Positions 1 to 9,675 of a stretch of DNA of 64,000 bases are shown here, one piece after another. Both the position numbers and the translations under genes were made by a program. Source of the stretch: Pelobates cultripes (lineage: Eukaryota; Chordata; Amphibia; Anura; Pelobatidae); contig OW240916.1 of NCBI GenBank assembly GCA_933207985.1, positions 132,484,834 through 132,548,833 of the forward strand, read 5' to 3'. Numbering within the stretch: position 1 is the first letter of the stretch; each line of letters opens with the position of its first letter. Under the pieces are notes generated by a model, which was not told where the DNA came from, made no database searches, and worked only from the letters and a program-made list of their open reading frames with translations.

Positions 1-36
1 AGTTTCAGCTGCAGCATGCACGGGTCAGTCGCTCTG
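1..36. repeat. 36-bp direct repeat flanking the gag/18S block
   Basis: Bases 1-36 recur without change at 1034-1069, in the same orientation. The two copies bracket the block holding the gag remnant and the 18S fragment. The left copy is cut by the window edge, so the true length is unknown. It may be a tandem copy of the retroelement leader, since the mate at 1034 lies just 5' of gag on the minus strand. Confidence 0.8.
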
Positions 37-291
37 CACCAGACGTGCCCTCCAATTGATCAGAGTTAAAGTATTTCATGTGGAGTCATTACAATTACAG
101 GGCCTCTAAATTGTCCTGTATTGTTATTTGTCGTCACTACCTTCCCGCGTCGGGAGTGGGTCATTTGCGCGCCTGCTGCCTTCCTTGCATGTGGTAGCCA
201 TTTCTCAGGCTCCCTCTCAGGAATCGAACCCTGATTCCCCATTACCCATGGTCACCGTGGTAGGCGCAGTAAATGGCATCGAAAGTTGATA
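36..291 (-). pseudogene. 18S ribosomal RNA fragment (partial pseudogene)
   Basis: Read on the minus strand, this segment follows the 5' third of eukaryotic small-subunit rRNA. It starts near the conserved ATCAACTTTCGATG, runs through GGTTCGATTCC, GAGGGAGCCTGAGAAA, GGCAGCAGGCGCGCAAAT and ACCCACTCCCGAC, and ends at GGAGGGCA(C)GTCTGGTGC. About 256 nt of the roughly 1.8-kb gene is present. Substitutions are spread throughout (for example ATGGGTAATGGGG where the gene has ACGGGTAACGGGG), many at CpG sites, so this is an old nonfunctional copy. It abuts the gag remnant on one side and the 36-bp repeat on the other, which suggests chimeric retrotransposition or insertion rather than an rDNA array. 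Identification rests on recall of the conserved 18S sequence. Confidence 0.9.
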
Positions 292-1030
292 TGGATGACA
301 TACGAATGCGTTGTCGCCTTGTTGTTGGGGAACCCATTGAAAAAGTGTTCTAACATGACGAGCTGGGTGATCTCCTCCGGGAACTTGGCTTGATGGGAGT
401 TGAGCCAGTTCTGGGTGGCCCTTTTGATGCGGCATGCCCACTCCGCATAGGAGTCCTTCTTTCCTTTCCGGGTCTCCCTAAACTTTCGGCGGTATTGCTG
501 GGGGGTGGCCGCATACCAGGCCAGGAGGATTTGGGTAATAAAGGGATAGTCTCTGATCTGTTCTTCTGGTACAGCCCGGTAAATATCCGCTGCCTTCCCC
601 ACTAGTTTGCTGGCCAGGATGGTGACCCAGTCGCTGGGGTCCACGTCTTGGAGTAGGCACTGGCACTCAAAGTCTTGTAAAAAGTAATTGATGCCTTCTT
701 CTGCTTCCTTGAAGTCTTTGAAGGCATTGTTTGGTAGCTTGTGGGCCAAGGTGGTTGTGCTTCCCGGCGCCCTCTGCTCCCTTCTTCCTTCATGTGGGTT
801 CATGGAGGTCACCATCTGTGTACTGGCAAGGACATAGGCTTGCACCTCCAAAAAGGTCCTGGTGACAATCTCCTCTGAGGGTGGCTCTCGGTAATATGCC
901 AGGCGCCGTTACACTTCCTCGCGCACTTCCTCCTCATATCCTGCTGCTGCTCGCCTGTCTGTGCTGCAGCGCAACTTCGGCCTTCCTGCTCACTTCCTCA
1001 TGAGACTGTGCAAGCAGCAGGAGGCGATAG
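292..1030 (-). pseudogene. LTR-retrotransposon gag (capsid) remnant, broken
   Basis: The minus-strand open frame from 851 downwards encodes about 185 residues with the composition and spacing of a Ty3/gypsy-type Gag capsid (SCAN-like fold). Visible blocks are FKEAEEGINYFLQDFE, DWVTILASKLVGKAADIY, an FRETRKGKKDSYAEWACRIK block (family pattern F-R-x(4)-S-x(2)-[ED]-W) and LVMLEHFFNGFP. The same frame continues 5' of the first methionine to about 934 (blocks YEEEVREEV and EEIVTRTFLEV) but is broken by one stop at about 929; the further N-terminal part (LAQSHEEVSRKAEV) lies in another frame, implying a frameshift. The 3' side runs straight into the 18S fragment, so the zinc knuckle and pol are missing. 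It is a dead fragment; lineage assignment within LTR elements is inferred. Confidence 0.7.
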
Positions 1031-1126
1031 TGAAGTTTCAGCTGCAGCATGCACGGGTCAGTCGCTCTGTGGAACAGAGTTGTCTTTTTTTTATATGTCC
1101 CAATATTTTGGGGGCTACCCCAATTA

Positions 1127-1127
<1 letters not shown>

Positions 1128-1158
<31 letters not shown>
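1128..1158. repeat. A-run and (TA)n microsatellite
   Basis: A short A run passes directly into about ten TA dinucleotides. Open frames over it are low-complexity YIYIYI artefacts. Confidence 0.9.
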
Positions 1159-1594
1159 AACATTGTTGGCTACCTCCTCCTCCTCCACCGCTGCTTCAAC
1201 CTCCACCGCCACGGTCACCGCCTCCTTAACCTACGGGTCACTTAGTATAAACTATGTACACAATAGCAGAGGCTTGTGAAGGCCTTTTCTCCATGCATCA
1301 GGAGTTGAGCTCAGTTTGAACAATGAAAGAGAATAGCCCGTACTCCAACCCTCTCTCAAATGGATAATTCTGGTGATGCTCCTGACAGCCATGCTTTAGA
1401 TTTTGATTTATGTTCTTCCAAAGCTAAAATCAAAGTTTCCATCTAGTGCTATTTTATGGTTTAGCTGTATTTTTAATTTTTATGTTATTTTAAGTGATTT
1501 CCCTATCTTCATTTGTTTGCAGGGCACTTGTCCTACTCTTACCCCCATTTTACTTCCTTTTGCAGCCCTCTAGCCCTTTCCAGGACTTTTTTAG

Positions 1595-1745
1595 AGGCAT
1601 TTTTGTGCCCAAAAGTTCTGGTCCCCATTGACTTTAATGGGGTTCGGGGTCAAGTTCGGGGTCAAGTTCGAGCCCGAATCCGTACTTTTTTTCAAAGTTC
1701 GGCCGAACCCACCGGACCCGAACATCCAGGTGTCCGCTCAATTCT
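1595..1745. repeat. Interspersed repeat with GTTCGGG/CCGAAC motifs
   Basis: The sequence has 'ccattgactttaatgggg', two 'ggggtcaagttcg' repeats, then 'ttcggccgaaccc' and 'ggacccgaacatccaggtgt'. Internal inverted motifs (GGTTCGGG versus CCGAACC) suggest a MITE-like nonautonomous DNA element. I recognise this kind of sequence from frog genomes but cannot name the family. Confidence 0.5.
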
Positions 1746-1834
1746 AGTTATGATGCCTATAGCTACTGTTTAATAAAGTATGCTATTTTTTAATATTATA
1801 ATACAGAAATGAACAGTAATAATTACATTCAACT

Positions 1835-1980
1835 ATAGACTGTAAGCTCTTCAACCTATTGCTTCTGTAAGTTTTTGTAATTCTCTCATTTATTGTTAAA
1901 TCTAGCCCTTTGATAATATTGTAAAGCACTATGGAATATGCCGGCAATATATAAATACCATTAATAATAATATACAGAAT
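1835..1980 (+). repeat. LINE/SINE 3' tail-like repeat with AAT-rich end
   Basis: It contains 'agactgtaagctctt', 'attgtaaagcactatgga' and 'atatataaataccattaataata'. This matches the style of widespread amphibian 3' tails (TGTAAGCTC ... AAAGCGCTGNGGAAT ... TATATAAATA, with an AAT microsatellite end), likely of L2/CR1-type or a derived SINE. Related copies lie at about 63190-63370 and, weaker, 35650-35760. Confidence 0.55.
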
Positions 1981-3058
1981 AAAGACACTTATTTAGAGGA
2001 CCAGTACAACATTTTTGTCTCACTTTGTCATCAATATAGAGTGAATGTGAGTGTTTATCCTTTCAAGAGATACAGAAAAAGTTATTTCCAGGTTGGACTT
2101 CTAAGCTAATCGGCTCACTTAACACAGCAACTGAGGTATTATGTTCTATTGCAGGTATTCATTTCCTGTCCTGTGCTGGTAGTGGGCTGTTGGTTTGCTT
2201 AGAACAGCCGAGGTATTGGCTAGCTGTCCCTATTAATACTTTCCTTTGGGTCATAATAGTTTTCTATTTACCTTTTAATAAGGGTGTACAAGTGGAGATA
2301 CATATACAGCACTAGTACCTTGTTACCTTTTACCATGTGATTACTTCCTGCAATATTAGAACCAGTTTCCACCATAACCACTGTTCTCTGAGATTCCTTC
2401 CCCCTTATCTGCTATTTCTTATTTTGTCAATTTCAGTTAGTATATCTGAGGCACAACTCAATACAGCCTGATTAGATACAAATTTACTGATTTTAGTCTT
2501 AGCCCTCCCTTAGCTACACTATTTCATATTTTATGCTGCTGCATACAATATTTGCCAGTTTTTGGACCCTAGCATGCCACCATTTTGTAGTTGTCTAATC
2601 TGCAGGGTTCATGCCCAGGATAGACTTGTACTATCCTCTCAGATTCTTTTTCACCAGACCTGCTGGTGGAGTGAAAAGTCTGTTTAGTTCAAATACATGT
2701 AGAATTTATATACATATATATGTATATATATTAAACTTCTACGTGTATATTTATGTAATCTTTTAACATGATTATGTGATTTCATTGATTAAAATTTGAG
2801 GGACGTGCCTGGCAACCCAGGCAGAATGTCTATAGAATTTAATTTGCAATCCCTATATTTAGCCCTATAACTTCCCAAAACACCCTAAAACCTGTACTGT
2901 TGCACTAGGGAGAATTCACTGAACACAAATATAAGTGTTTCAAAATTGTAAAATGTATCACAATGGTGATATCCTCAGTGAAAATGCAGTTGTTGTGTTA
3001 AAAAAATGCTAAAAATTAATATGAATGCTAACTTTGGCCAGCATTTGTGACAAAGTGG
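1981..3058. other. AT-rich stretch, no gene recognised
   Basis: I see no splice-flanked coding frame, RNA gene or recognisable element, only a short TA-rich palindromic patch near 2710-2735. Confidence 0.5.
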
Positions 3059-3353
3059 TTACTAAAAATAGACTGAGATAGAGAAAAAGGGTAGGGTCGC
3101 ACTCAGCCACAACAATTCAGCCCAGGGTGCTACTGAGCATGGGTCAGCAAAAACCCCAAGGAATATGTACAAATAGAAAAATCTCAGGCACTCACTGCGA
3201 TTGTTTCCAGGCAGATTTATTGCAACGTTTCAACCTGTTAAGGTCTTTATCAAGCTAGTTGCTTGATAAAGACCTTAACAGGTCGAAACGTTGCAATAAA
3301 TCTGCCTGGAAACAATCGCAGTGAGTGCCTGAGATTTTACTAAAAATATACTG
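3059..3353. mobile_element. Palindromic retroelement-like insertion with 17-bp TSD
   Basis: Flanking direct repeats at 3059-3075 and 3337-3353 (TTACTAAAAATA then G/T then ACTG) differ at one base. Inside are about 105 bp of non-palindromic sequence and then a near-perfect palindrome: arms 3181-3255 and 3261-3335, 75 nt each, one mismatch, 5-nt centre. The mismatch is TCAA versus TCGA, as expected from CpG decay. The arm contains GATTTATTGCAACGTTTC / GAAACGTTGCAATAAATC. TSD length and inverted-end structure suggest a Penelope-like or related retroelement tail inserted as an inverted pair. Family assignment is inferred. Confidence 0.7.
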
Positions 3354-4101
3354 GACATACCCTGGGTTGTCTACTTTTGCAAATGGTATGCCATGATGGG
3401 GGTAATTTTCATTCCTGGGCTGCTATAAAGTCTCAAGGGCAACATAACTAATCTGGCAAATGTTAATGTATAAACTGAAAAGGGGAACCTGCTATATTTA
3501 ATCCTGTAATTTTCCAAAACTCCATAAACCCTGTACAAGGGGGGTATTGTTGTGTAATAAAAGCTAACAGTATTATGACATTCACAGTTAAAATGCCGTA
3601 TGAACTTGAAAAATAACTATAGTTCTTAATTCCTCAAATTGGCAAGACTGAGCACAGCAACAAGACACAATGTAGTTTTTTACATTTTATTTGTATTAAA
3701 TTATGTTTCATATATAAATATTTGATATGGGAAAAAAGCCCTGTTTCCCTGAACAAAATGATATGTAATAAGTGTGGGTGTACTTAATATGAAAGAGCTC
3801 AATTACGTTGAACAGACATTTAGCGCAAATTCCAGGTTTTGTTTACATTTTCTTTTTCTCAGAATGTGTACAATTGACTCTGTCCATAAGAGGTTAAAGT
3901 TTTCTTTACTGAGCAGGAGATACACATTTTAAAGTAAGTTACATCTGTTTGAAAATGAAACCATTTTGTTTCTATGCAGGCTGTGTCAGTCACTGCCAGG
4001 GAAGGTGTGGCTAGGGCTGCATAAACAGAAACAAAAGTGATTTAACTTCTAAATGGCAGTGAATTGAGCAGTGAATCTATAAAAAAAAAAAAAATGCTTA
4101 A
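3354..4101. other. AT-rich DNA with one dispersed 38-bp repeat
   Basis: Mostly unremarkable. Bases 3640-3677 recur exactly at 9098-9135 (beginning TGGCAAGACTGAGCACAG). From about 3900 to 4101 the text (GCAGGCTGTGTCAGTCAC, GCATAAACAGAAACAAAAG) resembles part of a TTAA-type interspersed element that abuts the next one. Confidence 0.5.
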
Positions 4102-5433
4102 TTAAAGGGACACTATAGTCACAAGAACAACTACATCTTATTGAATTTGTTCTTGTGAGTAGAATCATTGCCTTCAGGCTTTTTGCTGTAAACACTGTCT
4201 TTTCAGAGAAAATGCAGTGTTTACATTGCAGCCTAGTGATAACTTCACTGTCCACTCCTTAGATGGCTGTTAGAGAACCTTCCTGGTTGTACAAATTAAA
4301 ACAAGTAGGCACACTCAGACGTGCTGATAAGAAACAGAAAATAGCCAAGCAAAAATGGGCAATCAAGTCATGGGTGCTCACTCGTATAAGGCCATATTCC
4401 AAAAGGCCAAAAAAGTTACATCTATTGCTTAAACAAGGGGCACAACCACAAGTGTATATGAAAAGATTTTTATTAAATGGGTCAAAGTAATAGGCTATCT
4501 CATTAACTGTATCAATGAATGAAAAAGACATACAATGTCAAATGGAAAGTATAATGTAACACCTACAAATTCTACAGTAGCCTATAGGCAGACTCCCTTT
4601 ATCAAGGGAGCCTGATAGAGGCTCCCTTGATAAAGGAATTTTGCCAAAATGTTGGTTATTGGTTGACTCTTGTCCTTCTTCTCACTTGGTCTGGTATGCT
4701 TTTCTTTTCTTTTTATTTATAATTGTTTTGGGGTTTACAATAATTTTTTGGTATCTCATACAGCTACTTTTGGATACTTGTATTCAGTGATTTATGCATT
4801 ATGTAGTCTGCCCATAAGCTACTGTAGAATTTGTAGGTGTTACATTGTACTTTTCATTTGACATTGTATGTCTTTTTCATTCATTGATACAGTTAATGAG
4901 ATAGCCTATTACTGTGACCCATTTGATAAAAAAAATCTTTTCATATACACTTGTGGTTGTGTCCTATGTTTAAGCAATAGAGAGAACCTTCCTGGGTCAT
5001 GGCTGCCTAAAATGCATCCAAACATTCAGTGTCTGCACCCTCTTCATGCAGAAACTGAACTTTCCTCATAGAGATTCATTGATTCAATGCATGTCTATGA
5101 GGAGAATCTGATTGGCCAGGCCTGTGTTTGATTAATGCTGGCTCTGCCCCTGATCTGCCTCCTTGTCAGCCACGCGTGCATTCAGCCAGTTCATAGGAAA
5201 GCATTTACAATGCTTTCCTATTGATGCTGGCGTCTTCTCACTGTGATTTTCACAGTGAGTAGCACGCAAGCGCCTCTAGCGGCTGGACTAGAGGCTCTAG
5301 AGGCTGGATTAACCCTCAGTGTTTCTCTGAAACTGCTATGTTTATAAAAAAAAAGGGTTAACCCTAGCTGGACCAGGCACCCAGACCACTTCATTAAGGT
5401 GAAGTGGTCTGGGTGCCTATAGTGGTCCTTTAA
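4102..5433. mobile_element. TTAA-flanked nonautonomous element, interrupted and chimeric
   Basis: It starts TTAAAGGGACACTATAGTC at 4102 and ends CTATAGTGGTCCTTTAA at 5433, so the ends are inverted repeats on a TTAA target, the hallmark of piggyBac-type nonautonomous elements. Bases 4170-4286 plus 4996-5165 match the neighbouring element at 5434-5730. From about 5170 to the end the sequence instead matches a second subfamily (inverted motif CACCCAGACCACTTCA / TGAAGTGGTCTGGGTG at 5380-5418). The interior is split by the palindromic insertion at 4287-4980. Confidence 0.7.
4287..4980. mobile_element. Palindromic insertion with perfect 15-bp TSD
   Basis: AGAGAACCTTCCTGG occurs at 4272-4286 and again at 4981-4995. 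Joining across the insertion restores the sequence seen in the uninterrupted relative at about 5520-5560, which proves insertion. The interior has long imperfect inverted arms (about 4415-4600 against 4800-4980) meeting near 4615-4630, with the CCCTTTATCAAGGGAGCC / GGCTCCCTTGATAAAGG inverted pair. The 'cttgataaagg...ccaaaatgttgg' text resembles the core of the insertion at 3059-3353, so both probably belong to one broad class. Confidence 0.75.
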
Positions 5434-5994
5434 GGCTTTTTGCTGTAAACACTGTCTTTTCGAGAAAATGCAGTGTTTATATTACAGCCTAGTGATAACT
5501 TCACTGGCAACTCCTCAGATAGCTGTTAGAGAACCTCCCTGGGTCATGGCTGCCTAAAAAGCATCTAAACATTCAGTGTCTCCACCCTCTTCATGCAGAA
5601 ACTGAACTTTCCTCATAGAGATTCATTGATTCAATGCATGTCTATGAGGAGAATCTGATTGGCCAGGCCTGTGTTTGATTAATGCTGGCTCTGCCCCTGA
5701 TCTGCCTCCTTGTCAGTCTCAGCCAGTCCTATGGGGAAGCATTGTGATTGGATCAGACTACCACTTCTGATGACGTCAGCAGACTGCTTGTTTTTCTGAG
5801 GCAAACAGCATGCAGTGTTACAGCTTCAGGCTTGAATACAGTAAGATTTTGCTATATTTATGGAGGCATGAGGAGTCCAGGGGGTGCTAGATGGTGGTTT
5901 TAACACTATAGGGTCAGGAATACATGTTTGTGTTCCTGACCCTATAGTGATCCTTAAAGCTAAAGCTATTTTGGTGACTATAGTACCCCTTTAA
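5434..5994. mobile_element. Second TTAA-type element, abutting the first
   Basis: It is homologous to the 5' half of the 4102 element (GGCTTTTTGCTGTAAACACT, GCAGAAACTGAACTTTCCTC, GATTGGCCAGGCCTGTGTT). It has an internal hairpin GGGTCAGGAATACA / TGTGTTCCTGACCC near 5910-5945 and ends at ACCCCTTTAA (5994). An extra ATCCTTAA end at about 5957 suggests a further nested terminus. Confidence 0.6.
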
Positions 5995-6319
5995 GTGAAA
6001 AACAAGTAAATTAAACTTGGTCCTTAAAGTTTCACCTTTCAACAAGTCTACAATATTTCTCATATCATTCTTCCAAGGAAATGTTGCATTAAATCAGTAC
6101 TCTTTCAAAAAAATTTGCAAAGTAAATTGTTTGAGACATTATTGGTTACCTTGGAAATGCACTCATTGAATCTTTGTAGCAACAGAACAGCTGCTACTAA
6201 AAAACAACAACTTTGTAATGTACTCAATCGTGACAAAATTATTTCAGCTAGAATATCCATGCGAGTAAAAAAACTCCATAGAATGAAAAGGACATTCCAA
6301 GCAATTTTAATACAATCTA
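5995..6319. other. Short AT-rich stretch, nothing recognised
   Basis: No element ends or coding signals are recognised. Paired open frames on both strands (about 6105-6378) have no domain features and look like chance. Confidence 0.5.
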
Positions 6320-6546
6320 CACTGAACAAAATTATAAACGCAACACTTTTGTTTTTGCCCCCATTTTTCATGAGCTGAACTCAAAGATCTAAGACTTTTT
6401 CTATGTACACAAAAGGCCTGTTTCTCTCAAATATTGTTCACAAATCTGTCTAAATCTGTGTTAGTGAGCACTTCTACTTTGCCGAAATAATCCATCCACC
6501 TCACAGGTGTGGCATATCAAAATGCTGATTAGACAGCATGATACAC
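6320..6546 (+). mobile_element. Tc1-like transposon, 5' terminal fragment
   Basis: Preceded by TA at 6318-6319, the sequence opens CACTGAACAAAATTATAAAC and continues with GCAACACTTTTGTTTTTGCC, CATGAGCTGAACTCAAAGAT and CACCTCACAGGTGTGGCAT. I recognise this as the conserved terminus and subterminal region of a Tc1 family found in fish and amphibians. Only about 227 bp remain; the transposase and the other terminus are missing. Confidence 0.75.
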
Positions 6547-6599
6547 TTGCCCAAAGTTAGAGATATTGTAGCATATAGTCAGATGTATGTATGTTTAAA

Positions 6600-6945
6600 G
6601 CAGCATTTCCCAACTGGTGTTTTGTGGAACCCTAACAGAACTGGGTTTTTGCTGCGATTTGCACATCGGGTGGCCCATGCACTTAGGGTAACCCAATTGA
6701 TATTATTGCTGAACAGGCCATGTAATATTGGCTGCTGGGAGGAAATGACAGACTGTCACTTCCTCCCAGACTTAGAGAGCGCCACGCCGGAGGGAAATAG
6801 GCAGCAGCTGGGAGTGAGCTGCTGAAGACCCTCTCCACCAGCCTCCGCCAGCAGCCTGAAGCAGGGCCGTTTTTAAAGCGGGGCAAATGGGGCAGCTGCC
6901 TCAGGCCCAGTTACTCCTGGGGGGCCCGCAAATTTTTTTTTTATT
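6600..6945. mobile_element. hAT-like nonautonomous repeat(s)
   Basis: Two recognisable portions: 'agcatttcccaactggtg' near 6602 and 'cagggccgtttttaaagc ... gggcagctgcctcaggccc' near 6863-6910. Both resemble ends of frog hAT-type elements (CAGNGNN starts). No clean TSD was found. Confidence 0.45.
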
Positions 6946-7065
6946 TACCCCATAGGAGTCATTTCCTCCCAGATAGAGTGGAGGAGGCAGTCAGAGCCTG
7001 CCACTGGACCCCAGGGAAGCCACCCTCCTGAACCCAAAAGGTAGGGCTGGAAGGTGGCTTTAAAA

Positions 7066-8030
7066 GTGTAAACTATGCATGTGTGTCAGTATGCATGTGT
7101 GTATGTGTGTATATGTGTCAGTATCTGTGTGTGTCTTAGTATGTCTGTGCGTGTCTTAGTATGTGTGTATGTGTGTGAGTATGTCTTCAGGGTGTCTGTG
7201 TGTGTCACCATTTATGTGTGTGTGTGTTTGTGTCAGTTTGTCTGTGTGTGGGTCAGTATATCAGTGTTTCTGTGTGTGTGTTAGTATGTGTGTATGTGTG
7301 TGAGTATGTCTGTCAGGGTGTCTGTGTGCATGTGTGTCACCATTTATGTGTGTGTGTGTGTGTGTGTGTGTCAGTATGTCTGTGTGTGTGTGTGTGTCAG
7401 TATGTCTGTCAGTGTGTCTGTGTGTGTCTTAGTATGTCTGTGTGTGTGTCAGTATGTCTTTCAGGGTGCGTCTGTGTGTATGTGTCACTATGTCTGTGTG
7501 TCAGTATGTCTCTGTGCATGTCAGTATGTCTGTCTGTGCTTGTCAGTTTGCCTCTCTTTGCGTGTGTGTGTGTGTGTCTGTGTGTGTATCAGTATGTCTG
7601 TCAGTGTGTGTCACTATGTCAGTGTGTCAGTATGTCTGTCAGTGTGTATATATGTGTGTGTCAGTGTGTATATCTGTGTATCTGTATTTAGTATATCTAT
7701 GTTTTTCTATGTGGTCTGTGTGTATCTGTATCTGCATGTGTGTCAGGTTGTGTATCTGTGTATCTGCATGTGTGTCAGTATATACATCAGTGTGTCTGAG
7801 TATCCATATGTGTCAGTGTTTGTATACATGTCTCTGTATGTGTGTCAGATTGTGTATCTGTGTGTCTGTATGTGTTAGTGTGTGTATATGTGTCAGTCTG
7901 TATCTGTTAGTGTGAGTGTCAGTGTTTATATCTGTGTATCTGCATGTGTTTCAGTGTGTGTGTGTATCTGTGTGTATGTGTATAACAGTGTGTGTGTGGC
8001 AATGTATGTGTACATGTGCATACATATCAT
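7066..8030. repeat. ~1-kb (TGTGTC/TGTGTA)n degenerate satellite
   Basis: Nearly a kilobase of GT-rich repeats built from TGTGTGTCAGTATGTCTG-like units of variable length. All long open frames here are Cys/Val/Ser low-complexity translations and are not genes. It fades after 8030 into A/C-rich sequence with many ACAC motifs up to about 8400. Confidence 0.95.
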
Positions 8031-8479
8031 AATTCACATTGCCAAAACTACACACAAGTACATCCCCATTAATGTGTATGTGTATTTGTGTAAGTATGTT
8101 TGTGGCAGTGTATGTGCATACATCCCAGGAGACACCAACACAACATGCAAACACCCCTCCCCCCGCAAAAACAAACATGACACCCCTGAATTCCAACTTC
8201 AAAATTATATACAAACACTCAAACACACCCTTCACTCAAACATCAATGCTACACACAAATGTAAATCTGCATTTAAAATCCAACACTACAGCCAAACACA
8301 CCACTGCTCCGCAAATGCAAACATTGCGTACAAGCAGACCCCTCTAACAAAATTCTCAAATTATATACAAACACCAACTCTACACACAGGATCACACCTG
8401 CTCCTAAGTACAATCTGTTTTCAACTACTGTAGAAATTAGTGTATATATACCCAAAAAAATTGGTATATTGCTTTATTT

Positions 8480-8940
8480 ACTTTTCTTTTCCCAGATGTC
8501 CTTCGGCGCTGGGTTGACGCTCCACCCCCTCCTCCATCCCACGATGAGCGGGGTCTAATGCACATGCTGCATTTGCCGTGCATGTGCATTAGACCTACCC
8601 ATAGGAAAGCATTGAATCAATGCTTTTCTATGGGGAAAATTTGACGCCGGAGGTCCTCATGCAGAGCGTAAGGATGTCCAGTGTCAGATACCGGACCAAA
8701 GATCCGTTTCAATTCAGAAAGCCCTCTAGTTGCTGTCTGGTAGACAGACACTGAGGGAAGACTTAGAGCTGCAATTGATCTGGGTGCCTACAGTGTCCCT
8801 CCAAACCTACAATTGAAACATTGCAGTTTCTCTAAATGTTCAATGTTTTTTAGCTGCAGGAACAAGGAAACAGGTACACTGCACCCGGACAACTTCAATG
8901 AGGTGAAGTGGCCTGTGTACCTATAGTGTCCTTTTTAACA
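8480..8940. repeat. TTAA-family element remnants
   Basis: The stretch holds 'cccataggaaagcattgaa' paired with 'tcaatgcttttctatgggg', then 'tgggtgcctacagtgtccc' near 8780, and a terminus 'acctatagtgtccttttt-aa' near 8940. These match motifs of the family defined by 21008-21475. The left boundary is unclear. Confidence 0.5.
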
Positions 8941-9675
8941 ATTATATATTATTATACAAAACAGTTGCTAATGATCTTCAATATGCAGGTTGATATCGAA
9001 ACACAAACATCTGCGTAAGAGGAATAAAACTGGGCGAGGAAATGCAAATTCTGCTTATAAGGTGAGGTTGCTGAAGACAATTTAATGTCAAAAGCCATGG
9101 CAAGACTGAGCACAGCAACAAGACACAATGTAGTTATACTGCATTATAAAGGTCTCTCCCAGTGCTGTCTCTTTTAAACAAGAACAAAGAACAGGCTAAC
9201 AGGACCATAGATACGGTTGGCAAAAGAAATAGTGCAGCAGGTGAAAGACACAGATGAAAAGGACCAGATGATGTCCAGCAGTGCCACCGGTTAAGAATGG
9301 GACCTTGGTACAGCCATTTACTGTTTGGTTAGAAGTGGTGTTCATTTGAGATATGCAGTCAAAAAGATATGAAGCCATACCTCCAATATGGAAACAAGGC
9401 TAAGTGACTCCACCATGTACAAAAATACAAAAACACAGAAACTGGGGTGCAGAAAAAGGTAGCAGGTGCCTGAAGAATGAAAATATTTGCTTGTACGAGA
9501 AAGCATTGCAGAGCGACAAAAGAATGAGTGTCTGCAGGCAACAGGGAAGAACAGAAGAGGTTATTTGCAAGTTTGGGGGGTATTTAATGGTGTTCTCAAA
9601 GCTGAAAAGTACAGGCAGATACTTCTCCATTATGCAATACTATTAGGAAGCCATCTGGTTGTAGCAAAATCAAAG
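8941..9675. other. Unassigned stretch with second copy of 38-bp repeat
   Basis: No gene or element recognised apart from 9098-9135, the exact mate of 3640-3677. Confidence 0.5.

Noticed and set aside
36..291. Functional rDNA or rRNA gene
   Set aside because: Only about 256 nt of 18S, heavily substituted at CpG sites and embedded in retroelement sequence.
7075..7915. Several long overlapping plus-strand frames (up to 196 codons) rich in Cys, Val and Ser
   Set aside because: They are translations of a TGTG satellite; all frames are open because the repeat lacks stops. No signal peptide, domain or codon structure.
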